This document shows, in pieces, positions 32,876 to 41,189 of a stretch of 64,000 nt of DNA. Each line of letters starts with the position of its first letter. Position 1 is the stretch's first letter. A program made the position numbers and the translations under genes. The notes beneath the pieces were generated by a model. That model was not told the DNA's origin and made no database searches. It saw only the letters and a list, made by a program, of their open reading frames with translations. Origin of the DNA: a virus; the IMG/VR virus record IMGVR_UViG_3300047547_000167, positions 28,928 to 92,927 of that record, one strand, 5' to 3'.

Positions 32876-34428
32876 GGCAGCACCCCTTGGCGGCTGGACT
32901 GTTCCACGAGCCACGGAGACGACGACAGGCCCTCCATGGATGTGCGCAGGGCAAAGCCCTCCCCGCGCTCGAATGTGAGCGTGGTCACGTAGCCCTGGTA
33001 CGGAATGAACTCATGGTCCACCTGGACGATGTAGGCGTCCCACACCATGCGCCCGAGCACGAAACGGGCGTAGTCGCCAGCCTTCAACATCTCGGCGCCA
33101 TCTGGGCGCATGAGGCCGCCCTTGATGCGGGCGGTACCGCGCTCCAGCACGACGTTGTCCCGGTTCATCTCCACCATGTGGCGGCGGCGGCGCTCGATCC
33201 ACGCCTCCTGCTTGACGGACCGCTCGTCCTGTTCCTTTTCGGGCTGCCCGCTTTGCTGGTTGGTGATCTCGTCCCCGGCCTGCTGCGTCTCGGCATACAT
33301 GGGCCGCACGCCGTAATACTTCACAGCGGTGTTTGGGTACTCGCGGGTGGAGACGGTCTCGCTGTTTTCAGCGATAGCCGACAGCTTGCGCTGCATGTCA
33401 TCAATCAGGTCGAAGCGGCTGTTGTTGACCCAGTAGAAGTTGGCCACCGTGGCGTCGGTCCGCATCACGGACATGCTCACGATCTGCTCATCCAGCACCG
33501 GTACGTAAACGGGGTCTGGCGCGTCATCCTGAATCTTGCGGTCGGTGGAGCCATCCGGGGCTGTGAGGTGCAACGCCGGGATGGCACGGTACACGCAGTG
33601 CACACCGTCCTCGCGGTCCTCCACGTAAAGCTCGTTCCAGACACCAACATCGCCGTGCAGCCGCATGATCTCGTAGAGCGACCCCTGCATGGACTGGAAC
33701 GACTGGTTCACCGAGCCGTGCTTGACCGAGATGCTGTCGCCGGTCTGTATTTCCTTCGGAATGTCGGACGGCAGCGTGTCCGGCAGGAACCCAGCCAGGT
33801 GCGGATTGATGATCTTCTCGACCATCTGCCGAATGAACTCGCCAGCTGGCAGCGCCGCAACCACGCTGACACCGAAAAGCTCGGACAGGTTGAAGCTGGT
33901 GAGCAACGCTTTGCCCTCAACATAAGACGGTAGGTGCAGCACCTGGAACGTCTGCCAGATTTTCCCGTAGTCCTGCCCGGTGATGGCCACTTGCCGCTGC
34001 GGCGTTCCGTCCTGGCTCATGCTCTGGCTGCGGTGCACCTCGGACACGAAGCCCCGCATGACGATGGGGTACTTGCCGCCAGGCGGAGCGGAGCCAACCC
34101 CGCTCCACATGCGAATCTCGATCACGTCCATCGGCTCCACGAGGCCGTAGACGGTTTCCAACGACTGGAAGCCGGGCGGCGTGAAGTTTGACACCCAGTC
34201 CTTCTGGGCTGCGTCCATGAAGGTGATGGACCAGCCGCCTGCTGGCTCGCGCACGGACTTGCTTGTCCGCACGGATGAGCCATCCCCAAGAAATGGGGTC
34301 AGATCAATGTAGGGGTCTTTGCCCTGGTACCGCGTTGACACGCCGGATTTGCCATCAATGGTCCGGCGGTCGATGGTTTTGAAAAGCCAGACCGCGCAGC
34401 GTGGGGTTGCGTCTTGAAGCGTTGCCAT
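32872..34428 (-). CDS. baseplate hub protein (gpD/gp27-like)
   Basis: A 518-residue protein in the position of the tail hub, right after the tape measure gene. Segments such as DLTPFLGDGSSVRTSKSVREPAGGWSITFMD near 42-72, PMDVIEIRMWSG near 98-109 and RGFVSEVHRSQSMSQDG near 125-141 resemble late-control D/gp27-like beta barrels, which form the ring below the tube. A charged region (EKEQDERSVKQEAWIERRRRH) near 400-425 may be a linker. Identification rests on these motifs plus synteny. Confidence 0.78.
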   Translation of the reverse strand: MATLQDATPRCAVWLFKTIDRRTIDGKSGVSTRYQGKDPYIDLTPFLGDGSSVRTSKSVREPAGGWSITFMDAAQKDWVSNFTPPGFQSLETVYGLVEPMDVIEIRMWSGVGSAPPGGKYPIVMRGFVSEVHRSQSMSQDGTPQRQVAITGQDYGKIWQTFQVLHLPSYVEGKALLTSFNLSELFGVSVVAALPAGEFIRQMVEKIINPHLAGFLPDTLPSDIPKEIQTGDSISVKHGSVNQSFQSMQGSLYEIMRLHGDVGVWNELYVEDREDGVHCVYRAIPALHLTAPDGSTDRKIQDDAPDPVYVPVLDEQIVSMSVMRTDATVANFYWVNNSRFDLIDDMQRKLSAIAENSETVSTREYPNTAVKYYGVRPMYAETQQAGDEITNQQSGQPEKEQDERSVKQEAWIERRRRHMVEMNRDNVVLERGTARIKGGLMRPDGAEMLKAGDYARFVLGRMVWDAYIVQVDHEFIPYQGYVTTLTFERGEGFALRTSMEGLSSSPWLVEQSSRQGVLP

Positions 34429-34433
34429 GACCG

Positions 34434-37295
34434 TCAGTATCCCATGGATGGCCGCCAGTTTGACTGGACGCGGGTCTGGACCTGCTGGGGCGCCCCCATG
34501 GGCCGTCCATTGGCATCCACCACGCGCACAGTGATGTCGTCGGCGCTGATGTTGTAAGACGGGGTGGCGCCGCGACTCGACCCAGCGCCAGGCGGCAGCG
34601 GAGTCCCCTCCCCGATCTTGGTTCCATCAACGCGGGCCATGATATCGGCGGCATAGGCCTCGGCGGCGGGGCCCGAGCCGTTGTAGGCACGAACACCGGA
34701 GCGCACGCTGCCCGTCCGCTGAATGTTGTTCTTGAGCAGCTTCGCAGCCTCTTCAATCGACCGCTCGGGATTGCGCCAGTCGTCGGTCAGCCCGCGCTCG
34801 GCCAGGAAGGCGGAGTTGTGTTGCATCAACCCGTAGTCCCGGGTGCCGTTGCGGTTGACGCCGCCCACCGCGCCAGGGCGCATGTTGGACTCCTTCATGG
34901 CGATGGCCTTCAGGATGCGCGGGTCCACGCCGTACTGCTTGCCGTACTTCACGAACAGGTCGTCAAACGTGCCAGGCGCCTCTGCGCCGCCGCTCGACGT
35001 GTAGCTGCGCCCGCCTCCACCTGCGGCTGCCGGAGCATTCCCCATCCGGCCCAGCCGCGCACTCTCTGCTGCCGACTGGTTGATGCTGCCGGTGATTTCG
35101 GGCTGGATGTCCGCCATCGCGCGAACTTCGGCGTCCTTTTCCATGCGCTTTATTTCAGCGTCGCGGCGTTGGTTTTCCTTCTTCAGCAGCTCAGACTTTT
35201 CATCTTCGAGCGCCTTGATTTTCTCCTCAACCTCGACCAGCTCTCGCTGCACATCCACGCGCTCCTTCAACTTCTGCGCAAGCACCTCCGGCTTGTCGCG
35301 GTAGGTGTGCGCCAGCGCCACGGGGTCGAGCGAGCGCGCCTTGTTTCGCAGGTGGCTTGCTCGTTCTTCAAGCGGGTCGATTTTCCCGGCGTACTGGTTC
35401 TGGATCGACTTCGAACGACCCTCCGAGTCTGCGTTTGCGACCTCGCGCATGATGTCCATCGAGGTCTTGCCTTTTCCGACGCCAGCCAGGTGCATGATGC
35501 CGTGGCGCATCTGGTCAACATAGGGCACCAGCTTGTCGGCCAGGCTGGTCTTGATGTTGTCCAGGGCGTTCTTGCTGTCGCGGATATCCGAGCCTTGGGT
35601 GCGCTCTTGGTCGTACTGGGCGGTGAGCTTGGCCAGCGTTTCGCGCTCCATGGGGGTGCCCAGCGAGCGGCGCAGCTCCTCCTTGTCGGCCCCGCTGACA
35701 TCCGAGCGCCCCAGCAGGGTGTCAGTCACCCCTTTGCGGTCGGCGTCGGAGCCATACAGGGACTTGGACAAGTTGGCGATACCGTTCCCCGTCAGCTTCG
35801 ACAGGTCGCCATACTTCTGCATTTCCCCGATCTGGTTGGGGTCCACGGACAGAATGCCCATGGCTTGCCGCATGCTGATGCCCAGGTGGTTTGCCGTGGC
35901 CATGGCCAGCATGCCATTGTTCTTCCCGTACTGGCCGCGCAGCTTATCGAGCGACGACTGCAGCAATGTCTTGTCGCCACTAGGGCCGCTGATGCCGAAG
36001 CGCTTGGCGACGCTGCCCTCGCCAAAGGCCTCGTCGTTGGTTGCGAACGCACCGCCCTCGCGCAGAATCTGGGTCTGGAACGGGTCGAGCCCCATTCCGG
36101 CGCCAACCATGGAAGTGAAGAACTGCGAGGCCTCACCCTTGGCGCCACCTGCCGACAGGGAGCCATTGATGCGCCCCAGCAGACTGGCTGCGCCGGCCGG
36201 GTCCATGCCGGGGATGCCCGAGCCAACCATGCTGGAAAACATGCCAGCGTAGCCCGCCACGTTGGCCACACCCATGTTGCTGCGGGTCTGGGCGGCGGCG
36301 TACCCACCCAGGGCGTCCATGACCTCCTCAGCCTTGGCAAACGCCCCGGCCTTGCCAATCGTCTCGCCAATCAACAACGCGAACCGACGACTCTCCTGCG
36401 TGTTGCTGGTGACGCCCAGGCCGCGCATCTGGCCCATGACGCCCACCCCCTGGGACGGGTCGAGGCCGAAGGCGCGGGACATACCCACCCCCACGTCCAG
36501 CTCGTCGCTGATGGTTTTGTACTGGTCAGTGGTGACGTTCCCCAGCTTCGTGAACTGCGTGGCCAGGCGCCCGGCCTCGTCATAGGTGATCTTCAGGTTG
36601 TCGGCGCTGCCGTGCACCACGGCTTTCAACGCGGCAAACGACACGTTCACGTCGCCCAGCGTGCGCTTCAGGGTGTCGAGCCCGATGTTGTTGCGCTCGG
36701 CCTGGTCGATCTTCTCCATGACCCCGCTCACCAGCTTGCCGACACCAAGGGCCAGCATGCCGCCCATGAGGCCCGACAGGCCCGCGCCGAAGCCTGCGGA
36801 CATGCCGGTGCCAAATGCGTTGGCTGCAACGCCTCCAGCGGGCCCTGCGGCCCCCAGACCGGTCTGCGCAACACGCTGCCATGTCGGCGCGACGTGAGGG
36901 CCGCCAGGGGCCCCAGGATGCGGGGTGGTGGGCTGAGAGCCTGCGGGCTGCGCACCGCCGCCAGTAAAGGCGGCACCAGTCGAATACTCGAAGGCCTTGC
37001 GCATCTGCCTGGCGCGGGAATTGGGGTCTGCATAGAGCCTCTCCCAGTCCACATTCAGCAGACTCGCGCCGCCCTGGTTCGTGTCCTTCATGCGCTTATT
37101 CAGGTCGCCCTGAATTTTGCGCAGCTGCTCGAACTGCCGGACGATCTTGTCAAGGTCGGCCTTGGTCGTGCCAGAGAATGGCGTGAACTGCACCTTGTTT
37201 GCGGCGGCGATCTTCTGCCCCAAGGCGTTGATCTTCTGCTCAATACCCGAGGCGTCGAATTCCGCCTTGATGCCAATCCCAACCTTGTTCGTCAT
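34434..37295 (-). CDS. tail tape measure protein with lytic transglycosylase domain
   Basis: A 953-residue protein that sets tail length. The N-terminal part is helical and Ala/Gly-rich with a hydrophobic patch near 140-190 (GGVAANAFGTGMSAGFGAGL...GGMLALGVGKL), as in other tape measures. The C-terminal 160 residues hold an SLT-type domain: DLFVKYGKQYGVDPRILKAIAMKESNMRPGAVG with catalytic Glu near residue 802, then RDYGLMQHN and VRAYNGSGP. This enzyme would open peptidoglycan during DNA entry. The ATG overlaps the stop of the frameshifted chaperone frame (37292). Confidence 0.92.
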   Translation of the reverse strand: MTNKVGIGIKAEFDASGIEQKINALGQKIAAANKVQFTPFSGTTKADLDKIVRQFEQLRKIQGDLNKRMKDTNQGGASLLNVDWERLYADPNSRARQMRKAFEYSTGAAFTGGGAQPAGSQPTTPHPGAPGGPHVAPTWQRVAQTGLGAAGPAGGVAANAFGTGMSAGFGAGLSGLMGGMLALGVGKLVSGVMEKIDQAERNNIGLDTLKRTLGDVNVSFAALKAVVHGSADNLKITYDEAGRLATQFTKLGNVTTDQYKTISDELDVGVGMSRAFGLDPSQGVGVMGQMRGLGVTSNTQESRRFALLIGETIGKAGAFAKAEEVMDALGGYAAAQTRSNMGVANVAGYAGMFSSMVGSGIPGMDPAGAASLLGRINGSLSAGGAKGEASQFFTSMVGAGMGLDPFQTQILREGGAFATNDEAFGEGSVAKRFGISGPSGDKTLLQSSLDKLRGQYGKNNGMLAMATANHLGISMRQAMGILSVDPNQIGEMQKYGDLSKLTGNGIANLSKSLYGSDADRKGVTDTLLGRSDVSGADKEELRRSLGTPMERETLAKLTAQYDQERTQGSDIRDSKNALDNIKTSLADKLVPYVDQMRHGIMHLAGVGKGKTSMDIMREVANADSEGRSKSIQNQYAGKIDPLEERASHLRNKARSLDPVALAHTYRDKPEVLAQKLKERVDVQRELVEVEEKIKALEDEKSELLKKENQRRDAEIKRMEKDAEVRAMADIQPEITGSINQSAAESARLGRMGNAPAAAGGGGRSYTSSGGAEAPGTFDDLFVKYGKQYGVDPRILKAIAMKESNMRPGAVGGVNRNGTRDYGLMQHNSAFLAERGLTDDWRNPERSIEEAAKLLKNNIQRTGSVRSGVRAYNGSGPAAEAYAADIMARVDGTKIGEGTPLPPGAGSSRGATPSYNISADDITVRVVDANGRPMGAPQQVQTRVQSNWRPSMGY

Positions 37296-37561
37296 AAAGT
37301 CTCCCAGTCATCCGGGTTGTTGGCCCCGATCAGCGCTGCCACGTCGTCAGGGTTGAAATCATCATCCTCCACGTCCTCAAGCGATTTCGGGTCGTCATGG
37401 AACATGTGGGCGTAGTAGTCGGCCAGCATTTCCTCGGCGGTGACGTCCAGAAAGCGCGGGTCAGTGACCGGAAGGCTGTACTTTTTACGGTACCAAAACT
37501 CCACCGTCTTGACCCGATGCCGCGCCAGCTCCTTTGCTTCCGCCGTTCTTCTGGCGACGAA
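37292..37561 (-). CDS. tail assembly chaperone T-type extension (reached by frameshift)
   Basis: A region of about 90 codons with convincing protein-like sequence (ARHRVKTVEFWYRKKYSL, TAEEMLADYYAHMF, DDFNPDDVAALIGANNPDDWETL) but no good start of its own. It overlaps the end of the G-type gene in the +1 phase and ends in an overlap with the tape measure start. Both the place and the size fit the T part of a GT fusion, made only by ribosomes that change frame. An independent internal start cannot be excluded. Confidence 0.7.
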   Translation of the reverse strand, partial: FVARRTAEAKELARHRVKTVEFWYRKKYSLPVTDPRFLDVTAEEMLADYYAHMFHDDPKSLEDVEDDDFNPDDVAALIGANNPDDWETL

Positions 37562-37862
37562 AAGAGCGCTCCTGTTCGGCCAGGGCGTCGTAGACCTTGC
37601 CCATCGTGGCATACGTCTCGTCGTCCAGCGGGTCCAGATCGTCCACGCTGAACCCGGCGGGGGCTCGAACGGTGAGCACGCGCAACGTGGACATCCAGCC
37701 GCCCACGGTCTGCAGCCACGCCGTGGGCTCCACACCGTCGATGATGCGGGCGAACTCCACCTGGATGGCGATCTCGTCGCGCATGGTGCGTTTGCCAAAC
37801 GTGAAAGCGCCAACGCCTTCGACCTTCACAACAAAATCGGTATCCTGGGGTGTGCGTGCCAT
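37485..37862 (-). CDS. tail assembly chaperone G-type
   Basis: A 125-residue protein between the tube and tape measure genes, the canonical place for G. KVEGVGAFTFGKRTMRDEIAIQVEFARIIDG near 12-42 and LDPLDDETYATMGKVYDALAEQE near 75-97 are typical of tail chaperone families. The ATG at 37862 is preferred over 37877, which would sit directly on the T-run of a terminator. The coding sequence ends in a Gly/Lys/Ser-rich tail after the likely frameshift site, the usual appearance of an unshifted product. Confidence 0.8.
   Translation of the reverse strand: MARTPQDTDFVVKVEGVGAFTFGKRTMRDEIAIQVEFARIIDGVEPTAWLQTVGGWMSTLRVLTVRAPAGFSVDDLDPLDDETYATMGKVYDALAEQERSFRRQKNGGSKGAGAASGQDGGVLVP
37559..37565 (-). 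other. candidate programmed frameshift site
   Basis: On the - strand the zero-frame codons are TCT TTT CGT. The T frame reads TTC at the next base, so tRNA-Phe paired with TTT could slip +1 to TTC. The two frames differ by +1 (equivalently -2), not by the more usual -1. Confidence 0.45.
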
Positions 37863-37878
37863 TTTGAGTCCATTCATG

Positions 37879-37912
37879 AAAAAGCCGCCCGCTCCACCAT
37901 TGGAGGGGCGGC
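37879..37912 (-). terminator. intrinsic terminator between tube and chaperone genes
   Basis: A stem of 7+5 bp with one bulge (GCCGCCC...GGGCGGC) and a T-run at 37883-37879 on the - strand. Read-through would lower chaperone and tape measure expression relative to the highly expressed sheath and tube. Confidence 0.8.
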
Positions 37913-37929
37913 CTGATTATCGGGCAGGA

Positions 37930-38352
37930 TCAGGCTGCAGTGCCGACCACATCCAGCGCGTTGAACTGGCCGCTGGCCACGATGATCTGGTGGGCGTTGA
38001 TGTCGATGTCGCCGGAGGCGTAAGACACGCCAACGTACTTGCGCAACAGCTTGCCGTCGTCCTTGGAGTACCACTCCAGGTCGAACACCAGGCCCTGCAG
38101 CATGGCGTCGCCGTTTTCAGCGGCAATCCCTGCCTCAAGCATGGCGCCCTTGATCAGCACCATCTGGGACACGCTGATGGAGTGCCGCGCCATGGTTGGC
38201 ACGTACTCCTGGACGTGAATGTCGCCGATGCCGGATGCAGGCTCGGGGCTGTAGTCGTCGTTCAAGCGAACCGAGCGGACCATGCCGATCTGCTTGCCAT
38301 CGAACACGACAACAACGCGGTTGCCGCTGCGGGTTTTGATGTTTTGTTTCAT
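37930..38352 (-). CDS. tail tube protein
   Basis: A 140-residue protein directly downstream of the sheath, the tube position in all myoviruses. RSGNRVVVVFDGKQIGMVRSVRLNDDYSPEPASGIGDIHVQEYVPTMARHSISVSQMVL reads as the tube beta-sandwich with its inner loop; DIDINAHQIIVASGQFNALDVVG closes it. It polymerises into hexameric rings inside the sheath. The 38353-38363 gap carries an AGGAGAA ribosome-binding site. Confidence 0.85.
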   Translation of the reverse strand: MKQNIKTRSGNRVVVVFDGKQIGMVRSVRLNDDYSPEPASGIGDIHVQEYVPTMARHSISVSQMVLIKGAMLEAGIAAENGDAMLQGLVFDLEWYSKDDGKLLRKYVGVSYASGDIDINAHQIIVASGQFNALDVVGTAA

Positions 38353-38363
38353 TCAGGTTCTCC

Positions 38364-40082
38364 TTATGCCGCAGTGGCAGAGCCGCTGAACGGCACGGCA
38401 AACACGGTCACCAGCACATAGTTGACGGGGATCACGGGCGAGCACTCGAACTCAACCCGCAGCACATCGCCCTCAAGCGTGGCCTTGATATTGCGGTAGG
38501 CCGGGCTTTCGGTGTTGCCAGCCAGCACGCCGGGGCCCTGGGGCTCTTCGCGGGCCAGCTCGCGCAGTGTGGACTCGGCGATGCTGATGGCGCGGGACAG
38601 CACCAAGGGGTTGCCCTTGGCGCCGCGCAGCACGTCCAACGCCTCGCGGATGTTGCGGTTGGTGAAGTCGAGGGCCACACCGCAGGACTGCTCCACGCGG
38701 TTGTAGTTGTCGTTCACCAGCCAGGTGCTGATGGACTTGACCACCTTGTAGCCGCTGGCCGTGTTTTCCAGGCACAGCACGCCGCCGGTGATCAGCACGT
38801 CGGTGTCGATGGGGTTGCGGAGGTCGCGCTCCAGGCCCTGCACGGCAATCGTCTTGTTGGTCAGCGGGGTGCCTGGGTTGACGCCGGCAAAGGCGCCAGC
38901 GATCAGGGCCGCAGAGATGTAGGCGGGGTACAGCGTCAGCACACCGGCCGCGTTGTATTTATAGTGCCCGAGGTGCACCAGTGACGTGCGGTCGCTGTTG
39001 AGCGCCTTCGCGGCCGCTACAGCGGCTGCGTCGGTGCTGCTCAAGCCCATGCCGACGATGGCGCGGCGCTCCATGCGGGCCACGTTGCTCATGTAGACGG
39101 CGTGGGCGTCGGCCATGGCGTGAATCGATGCATCGCCGGTAACCGGGCAAATCCACTGCGCGTCAACCGTCTGCAGCACCTCGAAGGCGTCAGCCCAGTC
39201 GTTTGTGGTGGTCGAGCCATTCGAGCCGCCGGACAGGAACGCAAAGGCGGACACTGCGGGCGTCTTTCCGACGGATGCCACACGGGTTGCGCGTACAAAG
39301 TCCTGCTGCGCGCCGTTGAACCAATCCACCAGAGCCTGGAGGTCGGCCTTCACGGTGTAGGGCGTGGTCTTCACGTTCTGGGCCGTGATGTAGTCCAGTC
39401 CATTCAGCGCGACCTTGGAGTAGTTGCCGTCGCCAACGGTGGCGGAGAACCCAGCCACCAGATTGATGCGATCCACCACGTCCTGAATGGTCGTGTACAG
39501 CGTCATGTCGATGGTCGCCACCGTGGTGCCAGTTGGGGCCTGCAGGACCACGCTGGTACCGTTGATGGTTGCCACTGCGGTGGCTTCCGCGCCGGTGTAG
39601 ACCAGCGAGAACGCGTTGCGGGTCAGGTTGTCGATGGTGTAGTAGGCGTCGTCCTTCTGCACCGTGGGGCGCAGACCGGTCACGCTGCCAGCCTCGATCT
39701 TGACCTTGATCTTGTTCTCGTTCACGCCGTAGCCGATGGACGTGAGGTTGATCACGTCGGCGGCGGTGGAGTCCCTCAGGACGCCGGTGGCCTGCAGGGC
39801 GGGGTTCACGCGGACTGCGATCACCTGGCTGGGGCCGTTGGTTTCCCGGCTGGGGTCAAACGCAGCCAACACGGCATCCAGCAGCTCGCCAGACTCCAGC
39901 GTGCGCTGGGCTTCCTGGGGGCTGCCAAAGCGCAGCGCCGTCTTGGGCGTGCCGCCAGCGGACGAGCCAACTATTGCGACGACGTTGCCGACGCTGAGGT
40001 TCTGGTTGCGCATCGCGTCGTCGTTAACGACAGACGCGGTGGTTGGAGTGATGAGCAGGCGCCCATTGAAGAATACAGACAT
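38364..40082 (-). CDS. tail sheath protein
   Basis: A 572-residue contractile sheath subunit. Diagnostic pieces include the N-terminal linking arm (MSVFFNGRLLITPTTASVVND), the VVAIVGSSAGGTPKTALRFGSPQEAQRTLESGELLDAVLAAFDPS strand-helix pattern, and the conserved C-terminal domain with GVLCLENTASGYKVVKSISTW, NRVEQSCGVALDFTNRNIREAL and VEFECSPVIPVNYVLVTVFAVPFSG. The last strand exchanges with neighbours and wraps the tube. It proves the contractile-tail morphotype. Confidence 0.93.
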   Translation of the reverse strand: MSVFFNGRLLITPTTASVVNDDAMRNQNLSVGNVVAIVGSSAGGTPKTALRFGSPQEAQRTLESGELLDAVLAAFDPSRETNGPSQVIAVRVNPALQATGVLRDSTAADVINLTSIGYGVNENKIKVKIEAGSVTGLRPTVQKDDAYYTIDNLTRNAFSLVYTGAEATAVATINGTSVVLQAPTGTTVATIDMTLYTTIQDVVDRINLVAGFSATVGDGNYSKVALNGLDYITAQNVKTTPYTVKADLQALVDWFNGAQQDFVRATRVASVGKTPAVSAFAFLSGGSNGSTTTNDWADAFEVLQTVDAQWICPVTGDASIHAMADAHAVYMSNVARMERRAIVGMGLSSTDAAAVAAAKALNSDRTSLVHLGHYKYNAAGVLTLYPAYISAALIAGAFAGVNPGTPLTNKTIAVQGLERDLRNPIDTDVLITGGVLCLENTASGYKVVKSISTWLVNDNYNRVEQSCGVALDFTNRNIREALDVLRGAKGNPLVLSRAISIAESTLRELAREEPQGPGVLAGNTESPAYRNIKATLEGDVLRVEFECSPVIPVNYVLVTVFAVPFSGSATAA

Positions 40083-40094
40083 GCTGGGCCTCGC

Positions 40095-40310
40095 TTAAAC
40101 AGGCTTGTTGCGGAATGCGTCGAACCGAGCCTTAAACTCGGACTCGGTGGCGCTCACACGCCCACCGGTGCGCTCGTGGTGCTCAAAGGCACCGATCAGC
40201 TCCGGGCGCTTTACGGTCGCCGACAGGCGAGCGCAAAACTCATTCAGATGCTGCGGAAGTTCCGGCGTCGCGGGCTGCGCCGACGCTTCAGCGGTGGCTA
40301 ACTTGCTCAA
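40095..40310 (-). CDS. hypothetical small tail-region protein
   Basis: A 71-residue protein between the sheath and the tail-terminator candidate. ELPQHLNEFCARLSATVKRPELIGAFEHHERTGGRVSATESEFKARFDAFRNKPV is helical and conserved-looking, but no family is known to me. ATGA overlap with the upstream gene. Possibly a chaperone for the terminator or sheath. Confidence 0.65.
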   Translation of the reverse strand: MSKLATAEASAQPATPELPQHLNEFCARLSATVKRPELIGAFEHHERTGGRVSATESEFKARFDAFRNKPV

Positions 40311-41143
40311 TTGGTGCTCCTTGAAATGACTTCGTTGATGACGCTGTTCACGCGACCGGCAACGCGAACCGGGGCCAGGCAGGTAAACGTGTTCATCACC
40401 TGATAGATGTGAGCGGGATACTCGCCATTGACCGCGTCAATGTCCTGCTGCGACAGGTTGCACTGCTGCCAACCCTCGTCGGCAAACACGGGCAGGTTGG
40501 CAACGATGATCCGCCTGATGGCCTTGCGAAGCTCCAGGCGCTCATCGCTGTTCAAGCTCCAGCCGATCAGGGTCACGCTGACATTCGCCAGCCACCCCTC
40601 GGATTCGGACCAGTCGCCACCGATCTCGTCGAACTGGTCGCCGATCATGTCCTCGCCCAAGAACCGCTCGCCGGGCTCCTCGTTTTCGAGGTGCACGGTC
40701 ACCAGCGGCATGGCGAGGTCACGCTCCAGCGAAGGTGACGCGGTGTAGACCTGGACGTAGCCCAAATCGGTGGCGAAGTTGCCGCGCTGGCACTCCACCA
40801 ACAGGCCGGACTCGATGCGCTGACGCAGCACCGACAACACGTCGGTGGATAGGTCTTCAAAGATTGCCGCAGGCGTTCCGCTGGCCGTTGGGCCCGCCGT
40901 CCACACGATGCCGTCGGCTGTGTAGTACGGGCGGTAGAACGCCATGACCTGATTCTGCAGGAAGGAAGAATCGACGGTTATGCGCTCGTCGCCTTCGTAA
41001 GCCACGACCGCAGATGCGTCGTCGTGGCCAGAAAATGTATCGGACCCCTTGCGGAGCACCTTCCACCGGGCGGCCCCGACTGGCGGCTCAATAAAGAGCC
41101 GCAGAGCGTTTCCGACGTGGAGTGGTTGCACCATGGAGATCAC
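40307..41143 (-). CDS. tail terminator/completion-like structural protein
   Basis: A 278-residue protein just upstream of the sheath, where tail terminators lie. The N-terminus (VQPLHVGNALRLFIEPPVGAARWKVLRKGSDTF) is a beta domain; the rest has WLANVSVTLIGWSLNSDERLELRKAIRRIIVANLPVFADEG, a helix-strand arrangement. The start is a GTG at 41143, exactly 6 nt after a promoter-type hexamer and without a Shine-Dalgarno sequence; an ATG 9 nt downstream is the alternative. Function is inferred from position. Confidence 0.68.
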   Translation of the reverse strand: MISMVQPLHVGNALRLFIEPPVGAARWKVLRKGSDTFSGHDDASAVVAYEGDERITVDSSFLQNQVMAFYRPYYTADGIVWTAGPTASGTPAAIFEDLSTDVLSVLRQRIESGLLVECQRGNFATDLGYVQVYTASPSLERDLAMPLVTVHLENEEPGERFLGEDMIGDQFDEIGGDWSESEGWLANVSVTLIGWSLNSDERLELRKAIRRIIVANLPVFADEGWQQCNLSQQDIDAVNGEYPAHIYQVMNTFTCLAPVRVAGRVNSVINEVISRSTN

Positions 41144-41149
41144 ACCGGA

Positions 41150-41164
41150 ATTCTGACATCACGA
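41150..41164 (-). promoter_or_regulatory. dispersed late promoter element, - strand half of a divergent pair
   Basis: TCGTGAT-GT-CAGAAT, then TCCGGT and the GTG start at 41143. It is 4 bp away from the oppositely oriented copy. Confidence 0.7.
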
Positions 41165-41168
41165 CCGG

Positions 41169-41183
41169 ACGTGACGACACAAT
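41169..41183 (+). promoter_or_regulatory. dispersed late promoter element, + strand half of a divergent pair
   Basis: ACGTGAC-GA-CACAAT on the + strand, then CAGCGC and the ATG at 41190. The same geometry serves an oppositely oriented gene. Confidence 0.65.
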
Positions 41184-41189
41184 CAGCGC

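Noticed and set aside
34818-37415. An 865-codon + strand ORF opposite the tape measure gene
   Set aside because: Antisense shadow of a Gly/Ala-rich gene; no domain, and the - strand frame has a clear SLT domain.
37330-37719. A third overlapping frame in the tail chaperone region (the -1 frame)
   Set aside because: Its sequence is Arg/Ser/Thr-rich shadow; the conserved-looking T-type residues are in the +1 frame.
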